Made by a program: the position numbers and the translations under genes. Positions 1 to 12,000 of a DNA stretch of 64,000 nt are shown piece by piece. Numbering within the stretch: position 1 is the stretch's first letter; the number at the start of each line of letters is the position of its first letter. Under the pieces are notes generated by a model, which ran no database searches, was not told the DNA's origin, and worked only from the letters and a program-made list of their open reading frames with translations. This stretch comes from Fistularia commersonii (lineage: Eukaryota > Chordata > Actinopteri > Syngnathiformes > Fistulariidae): the NCBI GenBank assembly GCA_037954325.1, contig JBBMNZ010000001.1, forward strand, positions 11,947,258 through 12,011,257, given 5' to 3'.

Positions 1-1635
1 GCTGGTCTCACCACTGTCTTGTACACCTTTCATTTAATTCCGGCTGATAGCCTTCCATTGCATAGTACCCTTGACATTTTTCTCCACCCATTCCAACCTG
101 CTTGAACCCGTCTCTTCACCTCTTTTCCACACTCACCATTGCTCTGGACTGTTGACCCAAAGTACCTGAAATAATCGGACTTCTTGATCTCCACTCCCTG
201 TAGCCTCACCGTTCCACCTAGGTTCCTCTCATTCACACACATATACTCTGTCTTGCTGCGACTCAGTTTCATTCCTCTCCTTTCCAGCGCATACCTCCAC
301 CTCTAGATTTTCCTCAACCTCTCCCCCTGTCTCGGCACAGATCACAATGTCATCTGCAAACATCTTGGTCCATGGAGATTCCTGTATAACCTCATCTGTC
401 AGCCTGTCCATCACCACTGCAAACAAGAAAGGGCTCAGAGCTGATCCCTGATGGAGTCTCACCTCCACCTTGAACTTCTCTGTTACCCCACAGCACACCA
501 CACCACTGTCTCACAGCTAGCATACATGTCCTGCATCAGTCTAACATACTTCTCTGCCACTCCAGACTTCATCATACAATACCAGAGTCCCTCTCTTGAC
601 ACCCTGTCATATGCATTTTCTAGGTCTACAAAAACACAAAGCAGCTCCCCCTGGCTTTCTCTGTACATCTTTAATAGCATTCTCAAAGCAAATACTGCAT
701 CTGTAGTTCTCTTTCTAGGCATGAAGCCATACTCCTGCTCATAAATGCTGACTTCTGCTCTCAGTCTAGTTTTCACTACTCTTTCCGATAACTTCATTGT
801 ATGGCTCATCAACTTTATCCCTCTATGGTTGCCACAATTCTGCACATCCCCTTTATTCTTAGAAATAGGCTCCATCACACTTTGTCTCCATTTTTCAGGA
901 CTCTTCTCACTCTCTAAGATCCTGTTGCATAATCTAGTCAGAAATTCTATTGCTGCCTCTCCAAGACACTTCCATACCTCCACAGGGATGTCATCAGGAT
1001 CAACTGCCTTTCCACTCTTCATCGTTTTCAATGCCTTCCTCACTTCACTTTTACTAATCTCTGCTACTTTGTGGTCTACAATAGTCAGCTCTTCCACCCT
1101 TGCCACTGCTCTTTCCCATAACTTCATGGCTCATCAGCTTTACCCCTCTATGGTTGCTGCAATTCTGCACATCCCCTTTTTGCAAACTCCATTACCGTCT
1201 GTCCCCCTGCATTCCTATCCTGTAAACCAAATCTGCCCATCACTTCTTCATCCCCTCTTTTGACTTCACCAACATGCCCATTAAAGTCTGCACCAATTAC
1301 CAGTTTTTCACTTTTCAATGACCTTTTTCTGTCATAGTCGCAATATTCAAAGTCCCTACTCTCAGTCCCGGACTCTTGCCTTACTGCTTCTCTCTCACTT
1401 TCCAAACACGCCTTCCTCCTCTCCTTCTTTGACCTATAGTAGCCCAGTTTCCATTGGTTCCCTGTAGGTCATACATTGGTTCCCTGTAGGTTTTGGCAAA
1501 TGTTTTATGCCGGAGGCCCTCCCTGACGCAGCCCTCTGTATTTATCCGGGCTTGGGACTGGCTCAGGGAGACACTGGCCTGTGCCTCCTGAGGCTGGCTC
1601 AGGGAAACACCTGTCCGTGCTGCCCTGAGGCTGTA
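1..1635 (-). mobile_element. RTE-type LINE copy 1, rearranged and truncated by the window edge
   Basis: Reverse-strand fragments of an endonuclease/reverse transcriptase polyprotein: MFADDIVIC (RT catalytic block, about 345-370), FVDLENAYDRV (about 600-640), YGFMPRKRTTDAVFALRM (about 670-735), RGIKLMSHTMKLSERV (about 780-825) and the endonuclease part IGADFNGHVG (about 1265-1300). The 5' UTR-like part (1440-1635) matches those of copies 2 and 3 and holds two 37-bp tandem units. The stretch 779-851 recurs at 1108-1180, so the copy is a mosaic with endonuclease and linker sequence missing. Stops and frameshifts throughout; not functional. Confidence 0.85.
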
Positions 1636-1761
1636 TTATGCAAATTAGCACACCATTAAAACAAAAACATCAAAGCAATAACTTATTGTCATACTGCATT
1701 TTCTCTTGCCTTGCTCTGGCATTGTGTATTTTGTTATTTTCTTCCACAGCTTCTCAGCAAG

Positions 1762-1805
1762 GTATATATATATATATATATGCATATATATATATATATA
1801 TAGAA

Positions 1806-1838
<33 letters not shown>

Positions 1839-1890
1839 GAGAGAGAGAGATGTATAAAGACCACTATATATGTATATATATATATATAAT
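1762..1890. repeat. Compound TA/GA microsatellite
   Basis: TA run 1762-1801, GA run 1804-1850, second TA run 1864-1888. Confidence 0.97.
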
Positions 1891-3061
1891 TTTTTTTTAA
1901 TTTATTGATTTTCTTAAAGTTTAGAAAAATTGTATACCCTGCTATCAGTCTCCCAATTTGATTCACAGCCCACAAGCCTCCACACAAACTTAAAAAAAGA
2001 GAGTTCTTGTTTCTGTGGCTAAAAATAGCAGGAGTGAGTCATACTGCTGCAATCCATCAATTAAGATTCATCTCATGGTTTAAGATAATTCACTCTATCT
2101 GCACTCATCATTGTTAAAACAAATTGAAATGGATAAACAATTCATTTGGGCTACTAACTATGAAAGGCATTTTTTTGGTTCCTTTTGTTTGTTTTCATTG
2201 ATATTCCATTTTACAACAAAACTCATTAACATAATCCCCCTATTCCTCTTCAATCTGTTCTATCCTCCTTTTGCATTTTTTTGTCTTTCAATTTTCTGCT
2301 TGCTGCTGTTGCTATCAATGTTTTTATTTACAATGTGTTTTTTATGTATTTCTTGCTCTTCACATACAGTATGAACAATTGGTTTTGCTTATCTGATATA
2401 ATTTCTCCTGTGTACATTAGGTATTTATACATAAATATTTCTTTTCACCACTGATATCCTCAGGAGTCATTTCAATTATATTTCACTCAAGCCATTCCCC
2501 CTGATCCACTCACAAAAAAATGTCACAAATCTACCTTTTTTCTGCCAACTTCGATAAATGTGAGCTTAAAATAAATTCTAAGAAATAAAGTCCACTTGAT
2601 GAATTCTGTTTTGGGAACGCTTTAATTGTGTAGTTCCTCTGCCATTCTTTTTTATAGTTATTTTTAAGCCTATTGGCTGGAGATGAGTCAACGGCTGCAA
2701 TTGTATTATATTGACTGGAGGCAAGCCAACAAATAAATGATCCCTCCAGAGTCAGTTCATTCTGTTAGCCTCACTCCATTGTATCACACTCAAATTCGCA
2801 AGAGACTGTATAGCAGTAACTTTTACAGACATTTTATTTGACTGTAAAGTGGAGAGGCAAATCATTTAAAATGCTCCAACTCACCAGTTTCAGCAGTCTA
2901 GTGTTTAAAATGCAATGAATTAATTTTGAAATTTCAGATGGTTAGCAGGTAAATATATAGTGTGTTTCTGAGAAAACTTGAACCTCCGTATGTGTATTCC
3001 TACACACCCACACATGTGCATGCAGGCAAGAAAATACAGATCGTAAAATATGTGGTAAATG

Positions 3062-3195
3062 CTATTAGGGGTGGTGTGGTCCAAGGGGTGAGAGCAGTCG
3101 TCCCAGGAACAGAACATCCCTGGTTCAACTCCTGGCTGTTGAAGTGTTTTTGAGCAAGACACTGAGGGATTAATAAAGCATAATGAAAAAAAAAA
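3062..3195 (+). mobile_element. tRNA-derived SINE (short copy)
   Basis: Box A-like GGTGTGGTCCAAGGGGTGAG, box B-like GGTTCAACTCC, then GAAGTGTTTTTGAGCAAGAC. The same family occurs at 57745. Ends in an A-rich run. Confidence 0.65.
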
Positions 3196-4249
3196 TCCAG
3201 CACCTACTGTGAAAGGTAATAATCATGACGTGGAACACACAATCCCAGCAGATTGAAGGGTAGATATCACAACATCCACCCCAGCAACATAACACATACT
3301 ACAATGCCCTGCTAATTGTAAAGGGGGACATTATCCTCTTTGTTTCAAAGAATCCCACAATCAGCTCCCTGCAAAGAGATAGCTTCTTCGGTACCAGTTG
3401 CCAGAAGGCAGGTATTCCTGGATTTCCTTGCTGTCTGGGCCACTGGGCTATTATCGAGGAACAAATCTTGACAGCTGAGGAAAACAAATCAAATCCACAT
3501 ACAAACTGTCCAGTTCTTGCAAATGCTTGTGGGTCTGTCCCCACCAGTGCTTTGCACACCTTTTATTAGCTTCCATGATATGTACTTTTTAAAAAACAGC
3601 TTTAGCACATTTCAGAGACTGGACTATCCTGAATTTCTCAACCAGTCAATCCTGGCTGGAAACAGGCAAAGTGATGGGATGCTTTATCTTCCCAATCCTC
3701 TTGACAGAAGCATTCAAGATTAGGGGAATCCATCAACAGTATGTCTTATGGGATGACATGCTGAAGAGGCCTCAAGTGAGTTTGAGCATTCCAATAGTGG
3801 ACTCCAATTGAAGTTCCCCAGATCACCACAACCCTCTTACAACATTACATCATCCTTAGGTCTTCCGTTTTAAAAACAGTTATCTTGTCTGAGCTTTCCC
3901 ACAAGAGAATGGTAAAGCGGCTGCCATCTAAAGGAAATTGAATAATACACAGAGCTTGCAGCTGTGTGCTCATTAGCTGGGTGGAGAGGTTTCAACTACC
4001 CTGTGGAAATTGGTTTCAGAGGCTACACTGCCCCACCCCCCCACCCCCCCATCACCAACCAGTCACCCAACACCACGACCAGTTCCTGGACATCTCAGGT
4101 TCCTTGTCAAAAAAAGGCTTTTTAAGGCCTGACCAATGTATCTGATTGAATTTATTGCCTTTGCTATATGGAAAAAGTGAAGCACAGAGCAAAGTGGGAT
4201 ATGAGAGGACTCTACAATGTGAGATGGAGACCTTTTTTTGTCTGGGGAG

Positions 4250-4545
4250 CACAGTGGTTTTGCTTCCACTTAACATCAAGAAGGTTCTTGGCGCAATCCC
4301 AACAGAGAGACCTTTCTCTGTGGAGTTTGTTTGTTCACCCCATATCTATATGGGTTTCCGAGGGGTTCTCTGGTTTACTCCCACAATCCAAAAACATGAG
4401 TTTGTCAATTGGAAGCCTCTAACCCTATCACATCCCTCCATAGGTGAAATAAATTAATATAATGTATGTTATTCATTTAATCTATGCTCTACTCTTGTCC
4501 ATTCTTAATTGAACGGTACTTTGATGGAAAGCGCTCTATAAATAT
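4250..4545 (+). mobile_element. Degraded V-SINE/DANA-like fragment
   Basis: CTCTGTGGAGTTTGTTTGTT and TACTCCCACAATCCAAAAAC match the conserved middle of fish DANA/V-SINE repeats. The end GGAAAGCGCTCTATAAATAT (about 4526-4545) is a typical fish SINE/LINE tail. Confidence 0.55.
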
Positions 4546-5984
4546 AATTATCAGGGTTTATTCTTATCATCCTTGTCACCACTCTCCTCGAGACATTCTG
4601 TGATTGAAGGACTGACACATTAGCTAAGAGTGATGCTCAGTTGGTTACCCTGCAGTTGGCTCACTGTTGCCAGAAAAAGAAGCGCTTCAGGCAAAAATGC
4701 CCAGCAGGTAGAGGCAGCTTTGCTGACACTTTGATATTTTGGCAGTGACATCAGTAACAACCATGGATAGTGCAGTTGGCATCGATTAAACACTGGAGAG
4801 CTGTTAGATCATCTACACCATGGGTGGGCTAGTTAGGTTGTCCACAGGCGTGCATCATGTCTGCTACCTACACCTCATACAACTACAAACACAAGAAAGA
4901 AGCAGCCTGAAGGTCCACTTAGAGTCAGGATGGAAGATGAGAGATGTTTTACAAGATGGATAACATGGTAAACTAAGGCGGGATTGCAGGAATCCTGTAA
5001 TAATGTGCCAGCGGGTTCTCCAAAATGAAAAAGTACCTTCAATACAATTCATTCAGAACCCGTCAATTTTTTGTTTCCAAGAGGCAATAAATTGGCGCGG
5101 TCATCCAGCAGAAAAAGGCTTAATTTGGCTTGGGCAACCTGATACAAGAGTCTACTTCAGCAGCAAATCATCAAGGAATAATGGCCAGGTTGGACCGATT
5201 CCATCTTTGCAACTGGTGAGGGATTAGAAGACCATCCCTTAGATCAAGTTGTGGAGCAAGTATCAGTTCACCTGAAGGAAACACCAGTTGATTGATTCAA
5301 ACCACTTCAGCAGGGGGAATAGTAAGGTTCATTTAGAGCAAGATATCACTTGTAGCCTATGACATTGGTTGCTGAAATTCAATAGATGCAGATTGTGTGA
5401 TTTAAACGGAAGCCACATTGGCTCCCTTCAACTGGTTTCCCTGGTGTGCCGATACTGTGACTGGAATTCCAGATGGAACACACGTATGCACCGGTGTATC
5501 TCTGCATACAGATATCACAAAATATTAAGGCCGGAGAAGTTGGGCCTGCTTTCCTACCCGCCATCAGTTTCACCCAAATGTCTGGAAGGAATGCAGAAAG
5601 ATCCTCTGAAAATGTCACTCTACTTTGAATTCTGACTGCTTCATACTAAGAGTTGACATTATTGGTTCATTCCTGTCATAATAATAACAGTCATTTGAGT
5701 TATAGTGTGAGCATGGATTCTGCTCACTATCAATCTCAATATGAGATAGTATCTGAAAAGCGCAGCTTGTCAGTCTCAAAGTTCAAACACACTGGTAGCA
5801 CTTTAGTTCTGCAGACATTCCCTCTACACCCAAAAGTTAAACACTTTGTGTGAGCAGACTTCAGATCTGCAAATGATGAGGTCAAAATTTAGAATGGTCT
5901 TTGTGTCGCCTCCAGTCTTATTGATATAAATTCCATACCATACAAAAAAACAAGCCATGTTTCTCGGTCAAGAATGCAGACTAA

Positions 5985-7745
5985 GGGCGCCATGGGCCAG
6001 TGTCTCCCTGAGCCGGTCCCAAGCCCGGATAAATGCAGAGGGATGTGTCAGGAAGGAACTCCCTGATCAAGAAACTTTTGCGAAAATGAAACATGCGAAT
6101 CAAACCTAATAATCTCATACTGGATCGGCCGCCATTGGTACCGATAGATGACCTACAGGGGAACAGCAGAAACTGGGCTACTGTGGATCAAAGAAGGAGA
6201 GGAGGATGGCGTATCCAGAAGCAGAGAGAGAAGAGGAAAGGCAAGAGTCTGGGACTGAGAGTAGGGACATTGAATATCGGGACTATGACAGGAAAAGGTA
6301 GGAGTTGATCAGCATGATGCAGAGAAGGAAGGTGGATATAATGTGTGTCCAGGAGACCAGGTGGACAGGTAGTGAGGCTTGAAGCTTAGGAGCAGGCTTT
6401 AAGTTGTACTATCATGATACTGACAAGAAGAAAAATGGAGTAGGAGGTATCTTGAAGGAGAGATGCCCAGAGATGATAGAGTGGTAATTGGTGCAGACTT
6501 CAATGGGCATGTTGGTGCAGGCAATAGAGGCCTTGAAGAAGTGATGGGCAGATTTGGAATACAGGATAGGAACACAGGAACAGATGGTAGTAGACTTTGC
6601 AAAAAGGATGGAAGTGGCTGTAGTGAACATTTTTTTCCAGAAAAGACAGGAACATAGGGTAACATAAGAGCAGAGATAGAAGCATGCGTGTGGACTACAT
6701 CTTGTATAAACGAGGTGACCTGAAAGAGATCAGTGACTGCAAAGTAGTTGTGAGAGGATTGCCAGACAGCATAGGATGGTGGTTTGTAGGATGACTCTGG
6801 TGATAAGGAAGATCAAGAGGACAAAGGCAGAGCAGAGGCCAAGATGGTGGAAGCTGAAAAGGGAGGAGTGTTGTATGTTTTTTAGTGAGAATGGCTCTTG
6901 TTGGTAAGGTGAGGTCTTCCAGTTGATTGAACAACTACAGGTAATGTTATCAGGAAGACAAGTAGAAGAGTACTTGGTGTGTCATCTGGAAGGAAAGTAA
7001 ATAAGGTGACCTTATCTGATCCCGATTTTGATCCTTATTGATCCTGATGACATCTCTGTGGATGTATGGAACTGTCTAGGAGAAGCAGCAATAGAATTTC
7101 TGACTAGAATATTCAGCATGAAGAATGGGTAGGAAGTGTGACGGTGCCCATTTTTTAAAGGGGATGTGTAGAATTCCAGCCACTATAGAGGGATAAAATT
7201 GATGAGCCATACAATGAAGTTATCGGAAAGAGTAGTGGAAACTAGACTGAGAGCAGAAGTCAGCATTTATGAACAGAAGTATGGCTTCATGCCCAGAAAG
7301 AGTACAACAGATGCAGTATTTGCTTTGAGAATGCTATTAAAGATGTACAGAGAAAGCCAGAGGGAGCTGCATTGTGTTTTTGTAGACCTAGAAAAAGCAT
7401 ATGACAGGGTGTCAAGAGAAGGACTCTGGTATTGTATGAGAAGTCTGGAGTGGCAGAGAAGTATGTTAGACTGATGCAGGACATGTATGCCAGCTGTGAG
7501 ACAGTGGTGAGGTTTGCTGTTACCCATACAGTCACCCATACAGCACACCCATAAGCACACCCATAAGTTAAAAGTGGAGGTGGGACTTCATCAGGGATCA
7601 GCTCTGAGCCCCTTCTTGTTGCAGTGGTGATGGACAGGCTGACAGATGAGGTTATACAGGAATCTCCATGGACCAAGATGTTTGCAGATGATAGTGTGAT
7701 CTGTAATGAGGGCAGAGAACTGGTTGAGGAAAATTAAGAGAGGTT
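5985..7745 (+). mobile_element. RTE-type LINE copy 2, internally deleted, 3' truncated
   Basis: Starts with the same 5' UTR-like sequence (CCAGTGTCTCCCTGAGCCGG). Then KGKSLGLRVGTLNIGTM (endonuclease start, about 6238-6288), VVIGADFNGHVGAGNRG (about 6481-6530), a gap, then TDAVFALRMLLKMYRE and VDLEKAYDRVSRE (7310-7420), and FADDSVIC (about 7680-7705). Broken frames; the 3' tail is missing. A short run of ACCCATA-type units (about 7520-7568) interrupts it. Lies in a dlgap2 intron. Confidence 0.85.
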
Positions 7746-8077
7746 TTGCTGCAACAGAGAGAATATTTATTTTTGGATGGGGGAGAATCCTGTGAAGCAC
7801 ATACTCTTTCATGTTTCACATAAAAAGTGCCTTCACATGAAAAAATAAATCAGAGAAACCTTTCACAGAATTAATTAGTAAAAAGCTAATGCAGTTTGGG
7901 AGTCTCGAAAGCCTCTCAAAAATCTTGTTGCTTTCGCAACATCCCTATTTTTCTACCATTTTGCAGGCAGACTGAGCTTAAAGTGCTCTGTCTCATCACA
8001 AAGCAATAAATCCAGAATCATTGGAGAACAGTGGCCCTCATAATGTTAAGCAAATTTTTATTATTTCTTTGCATTAG

Positions 8078-8166
8078 GTGGAAGCAGCCACAGACTCCGA
8101 ATCAGAAAACAAGAGCTCACGGGAGTACCACTCTGTTGGGATTCAGGTGGAAGATGACAAGAAAGG
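8078..8166 (+). CDS. dlgap2: dlgap2 coding exon (first in window)
   Basis: Begins in phase 0 after the acceptor ...TTTGCATTAG and ends two bases into a codon before GTGAGA. It encodes VEAATDSESE...REYHSVGIQVEDDKK, conserved in DLGAP2. Confidence 0.9.
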
Positions 8167-8969
8167 GTGAGAATGTGATTTTGGCCTCATAACAAAAGCC
8201 TCTTATTACTTTTGGCTTTGCATGTTACAACCCTTTAGGTGTCAGGAAATGTCGGAATATGTGTTTTCGTTCATGTTTTCACTCTCAACAATGTACTACG
8301 CAGGCGGGGCAGGTTCAAACGTTCCAACAGTGTTACTACAGCTGTGCAGGCTGACATGGAGTTGGAGGGATTCCCCACAATGGAGGACAAGGGCCTACAG
8401 TTCGGCGGTGGTTTCCAACGTCACTCTGAGCCAAGCACACCAACCCAGTACGGAGCAGTGCGAACTGTACGTACTCAGGGGCTCTTTAGCTACCGTGAGG
8501 ATTATCGTACCCCTGTTGAACCACCCAGCCCACGGGAAACCAGCAGTGAGACCACGTGGCAGCTTGAAACCCGAGAGAGTACCATTGCGCCAGGGGAGTC
8601 GGGGAGGGTGTCACCTTCCTTGCGGAGAGATGGGAGCTGGTTCATGCAACTCCTCCATACAGAGTCCAAAAGGATGGAGGGCTGGTGCAAGGAGATGGAG
8701 ATGGAGGCAGAAGAGAATGATTTATCAGAAGAAAGTGAGTGTCTGTGTGAAGCAGCACATATTTCACCTTAAGTTGCACAATTTTGGCAGCAATTATGGG
8801 GCCATAGTTGGACTGAAAAATGCAAAAGCCTGTGTTTGCATCAGTCCTAGGCAAAATCCGAAGTGCAGTGGGGAGTGCTCAGCTGCTCATGTCTCAGAAA
8901 TTCCAACAATTCTACTGGTTGTGTCAGCAAAACCTGGTAAGAAAGTTTGTGAGTGCATGTGCATGCGTA

Positions 8970-9005
<36 letters not shown>

Positions 9006-9036
9006 TGTGTGTTTGTGTGTGTTTGTGTGTGTTTGT

Positions 9037-9068
<32 letters not shown>

Positions 9069-12000
9069 GAGTACTTGTGCGCGTGCGTGCATGCGGGCAT
9101 GCGAGCATGCGTGCAGGCGTGTGTATGCGTTTGCATTCCTGTGTGTGCATTTGTGTGTGCAATTGACCCAACTTGTTTGTCTTTCCAACAACTGATCAGT
9201 CGTATTTAATGTATCTTTTCATTAATAATTTTCAGTGTCTTCTTTGTGAGGACTACACCAAACCAGATTATTGGTCTATGTTATGTGAGTTTTGAACAGA
9301 TAATGAAACCTTGAATAGTAAAATGCAGGCGTTTTGAGGCAATTTTAGACAAGCTCCAAGTCAATAATAGCTGTGTACCAGAGAATAAGGCACTTGAAAG
9401 AAAGGCAGGAAGCAAAGAAACATATGGTTAACATTGTCAGAAGTGGTATTTTAACCCATACTATAAGGTTTTCTGATATTCTCACACGGAATCTATTTAT
9501 TCAGTAAAAAAAAAACAAGTGAAAAGAGAGGATAGGAAAGTAAGAAGTAAGATTTACCGGTAGTAAAAACAACTAGTGAAAAGAGAGGATAGGAAAGTAA
9601 GAAGATCCCCATGAAAGACTTCCATAACGCCAATCCATTGATAGTGAACTGCTGATTTATCACTGCAAGCTGTCGAATGACAACATTTGTCAGCTGACTC
9701 TGGGGGCCTTTATGCCAGAAACCCTTTTCGGTAGAAAGCTCAGCCTTTCTTCCAAAGTCAAGCCTCAGCCTTCCTTCAAGAAAAATAATATTTGGACACA
9801 GCTGCTGAAGAAAGACCTTTCCCTGAAAGGTTATCTGCCAAAGATCTGTACAGAAAGGCGATTTAAGGGCCTTAAAAATACAAGATGAAATTTGTAAAAA
9901 TTGTGTTTTCATAACTCCCACCATCTAACTGGGTTAGCTGAACTTCATCAATTGAAAGACACAGAGCAAAAATTAAACAATAAAAAATTAATTTATCATC
10001 ATAATCATAATGCTTGTTTTTGACGCTACAATTACAAATACATATTTATTTTTAAGCGATAGTGACACAGCCGGTTACAATTCATTGTGTGAATTGAAAA
10101 AATATATGAGAAGAATTTCAAGAATTTTATTTTAAGTAATGAATGGTGATATGGCCTAGTTTTAATTAAACCAAAACACCAGACCTTATATTGCGCATAC
10201 ACAGAAGGAGCACACTTGAGGCTAGGACTTTCAGGACCATACTGTTTACAACACCTTTTATTGATCTAAACCAAGTACCCATTATGAGAGATAGTGTTGC
10301 TGTTTTGCAATACGCAGCAGAAACTGCTCATTTGGGGATAATGGGAATTGCACTGAAACTAGATGCAGGGAACCAGCCCTTTAGTCAGCCACTTCCTGCA
10401 GGTGTCAAATTATGAAACTTTAACAATAATATATGACACTTCCAGATGTAAAACTCGAAGGCATTCACCAGGGAAGAGGATAGCCCATAAGTAAAGAGGT
10501 GCATTTTGTTACTAAGCTCAACAAGTCTGCCTCAAACTCTGATGGTCTATCCCTCCTTCCACTAAATTTGATTAAAGAAGCCCTTATTATTTTTGACATT
10601 ATCTAGGCATTCTGAGACAAAATAGAGGCATTAACAAAAACAGTGTCTTTTAAGTGATATAATTGGGCTTCATTCTGCGTCACTTTGTTTGTCTGATGCA
10701 TCGCGATCCATTTTCTGAGATCGGAAATCCTCAAAAAGGGATCATAAGGATTCAAATCACACAGTGACGCACACTGACATTAAACGAACTAAACTGGCTC
10801 ACAATATCTAACACCTAAACCCAATGAGTAAAAAAGAGTACCAGGAATATCAGACTACAAAACATCAAAATAAATCTAGGAGTTTTATTCATTCCGTTTC
10901 AAAGTTTAAATTACCCATGATTGGTACAGATCTGTTTGTTTTTTTGGGCCTGAATGTTGGCATTGGTTAATGGCGGGTTCAACATTACTGTGACAGAATT
11001 GTGCAGTGTGATGTGCAAAAAGATGTAAGATGAGAGCATTGTAAGAAGGACGATCTCCGTCTAAACAATGCTATGGATTACATAATGTGCATCGCTTACG
11101 TTGTTATGTTAATCAGTATCAATTGAAAATCCTGTGGGGAAAGTAATTTGGAAATTTGACAGAGAAAGGTTTCAAAATTGTAAGATCCTGTCCCTTCTTG
11201 AACTTTTAATTTAAGAGACTCAGAATTCAATTGTTATGACAAGGTTTGGAGTCACACCTCTGATACTGAATTGATATACCTTCCAAATCAATGTTCATTA
11301 AAGGCTACCTTTATATACTTTTATGCGGAGCTCTTGAGATAAAATGGTTGATTCTGTTAGATGTGGTTGTTACCCTTAAATGGTAAATATTCAAAACTGA
11401 AACTAAAAAAAAAAATGCTGATTGATAATTAACTTGAAATTCTCAGCATCTTCTTACATATTTAAACCCAAAGCCACTGCAGAAAAGCTGCTAAGACACT
11501 TTGTTCTTCGTTGGTCTGATTTTTCTTTTCATCCTTTTCATCTGAGGAATCAAGTGATGAATAGGACTGAACTGACCGGGGCAGTTTATCATTTCAGAGC
11601 TCATTTATTGAAATATGGCTGGATTGGTCCCCATTTCAAGTTGATATCCATCACTTGAGATGAAAGCTTGAGAATGGTTTAATTGTTTTCATGGGTATGA
11701 GATGGGGACATCTAGTGGTTCCTGTATTAAATATATGCAGTTGCTGGTTTCGTCATTTAAAGCTTGTGTATCTGAAGAAACAGTGTGTGTCGGATGTACT
11801 CAAAGTCCTTAGGTTAGTCACAGGGAACTGCAATCTGAATAATTAATATCAAACGCAGGAATTGATCTGCTCTGATTCTCTCTCACAGGACCCCAGCGCC
11901 ATGCCGAGGCCTACCTCTCAGGACCTGGCTGGGTTCTGGGACCTATTACAGCTCTCCATTGATGACGTCACTGTTAAGTTTGACCAGTTACAGCAGATCA

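Larger units (their letters stand above)
1636..5984 (+). other. dlgap2 intron sequence, no gene seen
   Basis: AT-rich sequence left of the first dlgap2 exon in the window. Holds the compound microsatellite, one SINE, one degraded V-SINE and a C-rich run (about 4030-4050). The short open frames match no family I know. Confidence 0.6.

Noticed and set aside
483..1127. 214-residue reverse-strand frame as a host gene
   Set aside because: Reverse transcriptase sequence of the same LINE family.
1754..1987. Small protein with SLSLSL and YIYIY strings
   Set aside because: Translation of the TA/GA microsatellite.
3062..3160. True tRNA gene
   Set aside because: A- and B-box-like motifs are present, but no cloverleaf is evident and the sequence recurs as a SINE.
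8222..9070. Long open frames over dlgap2 exons and the GT repeat
   Set aside because: Most of these readings cross splice sites or translate the GT microsatellite into VCVC or THTH strings. Only the frame with RFKRSNSV...EENDLSEE is coding, and it stops at the donor at 8734.
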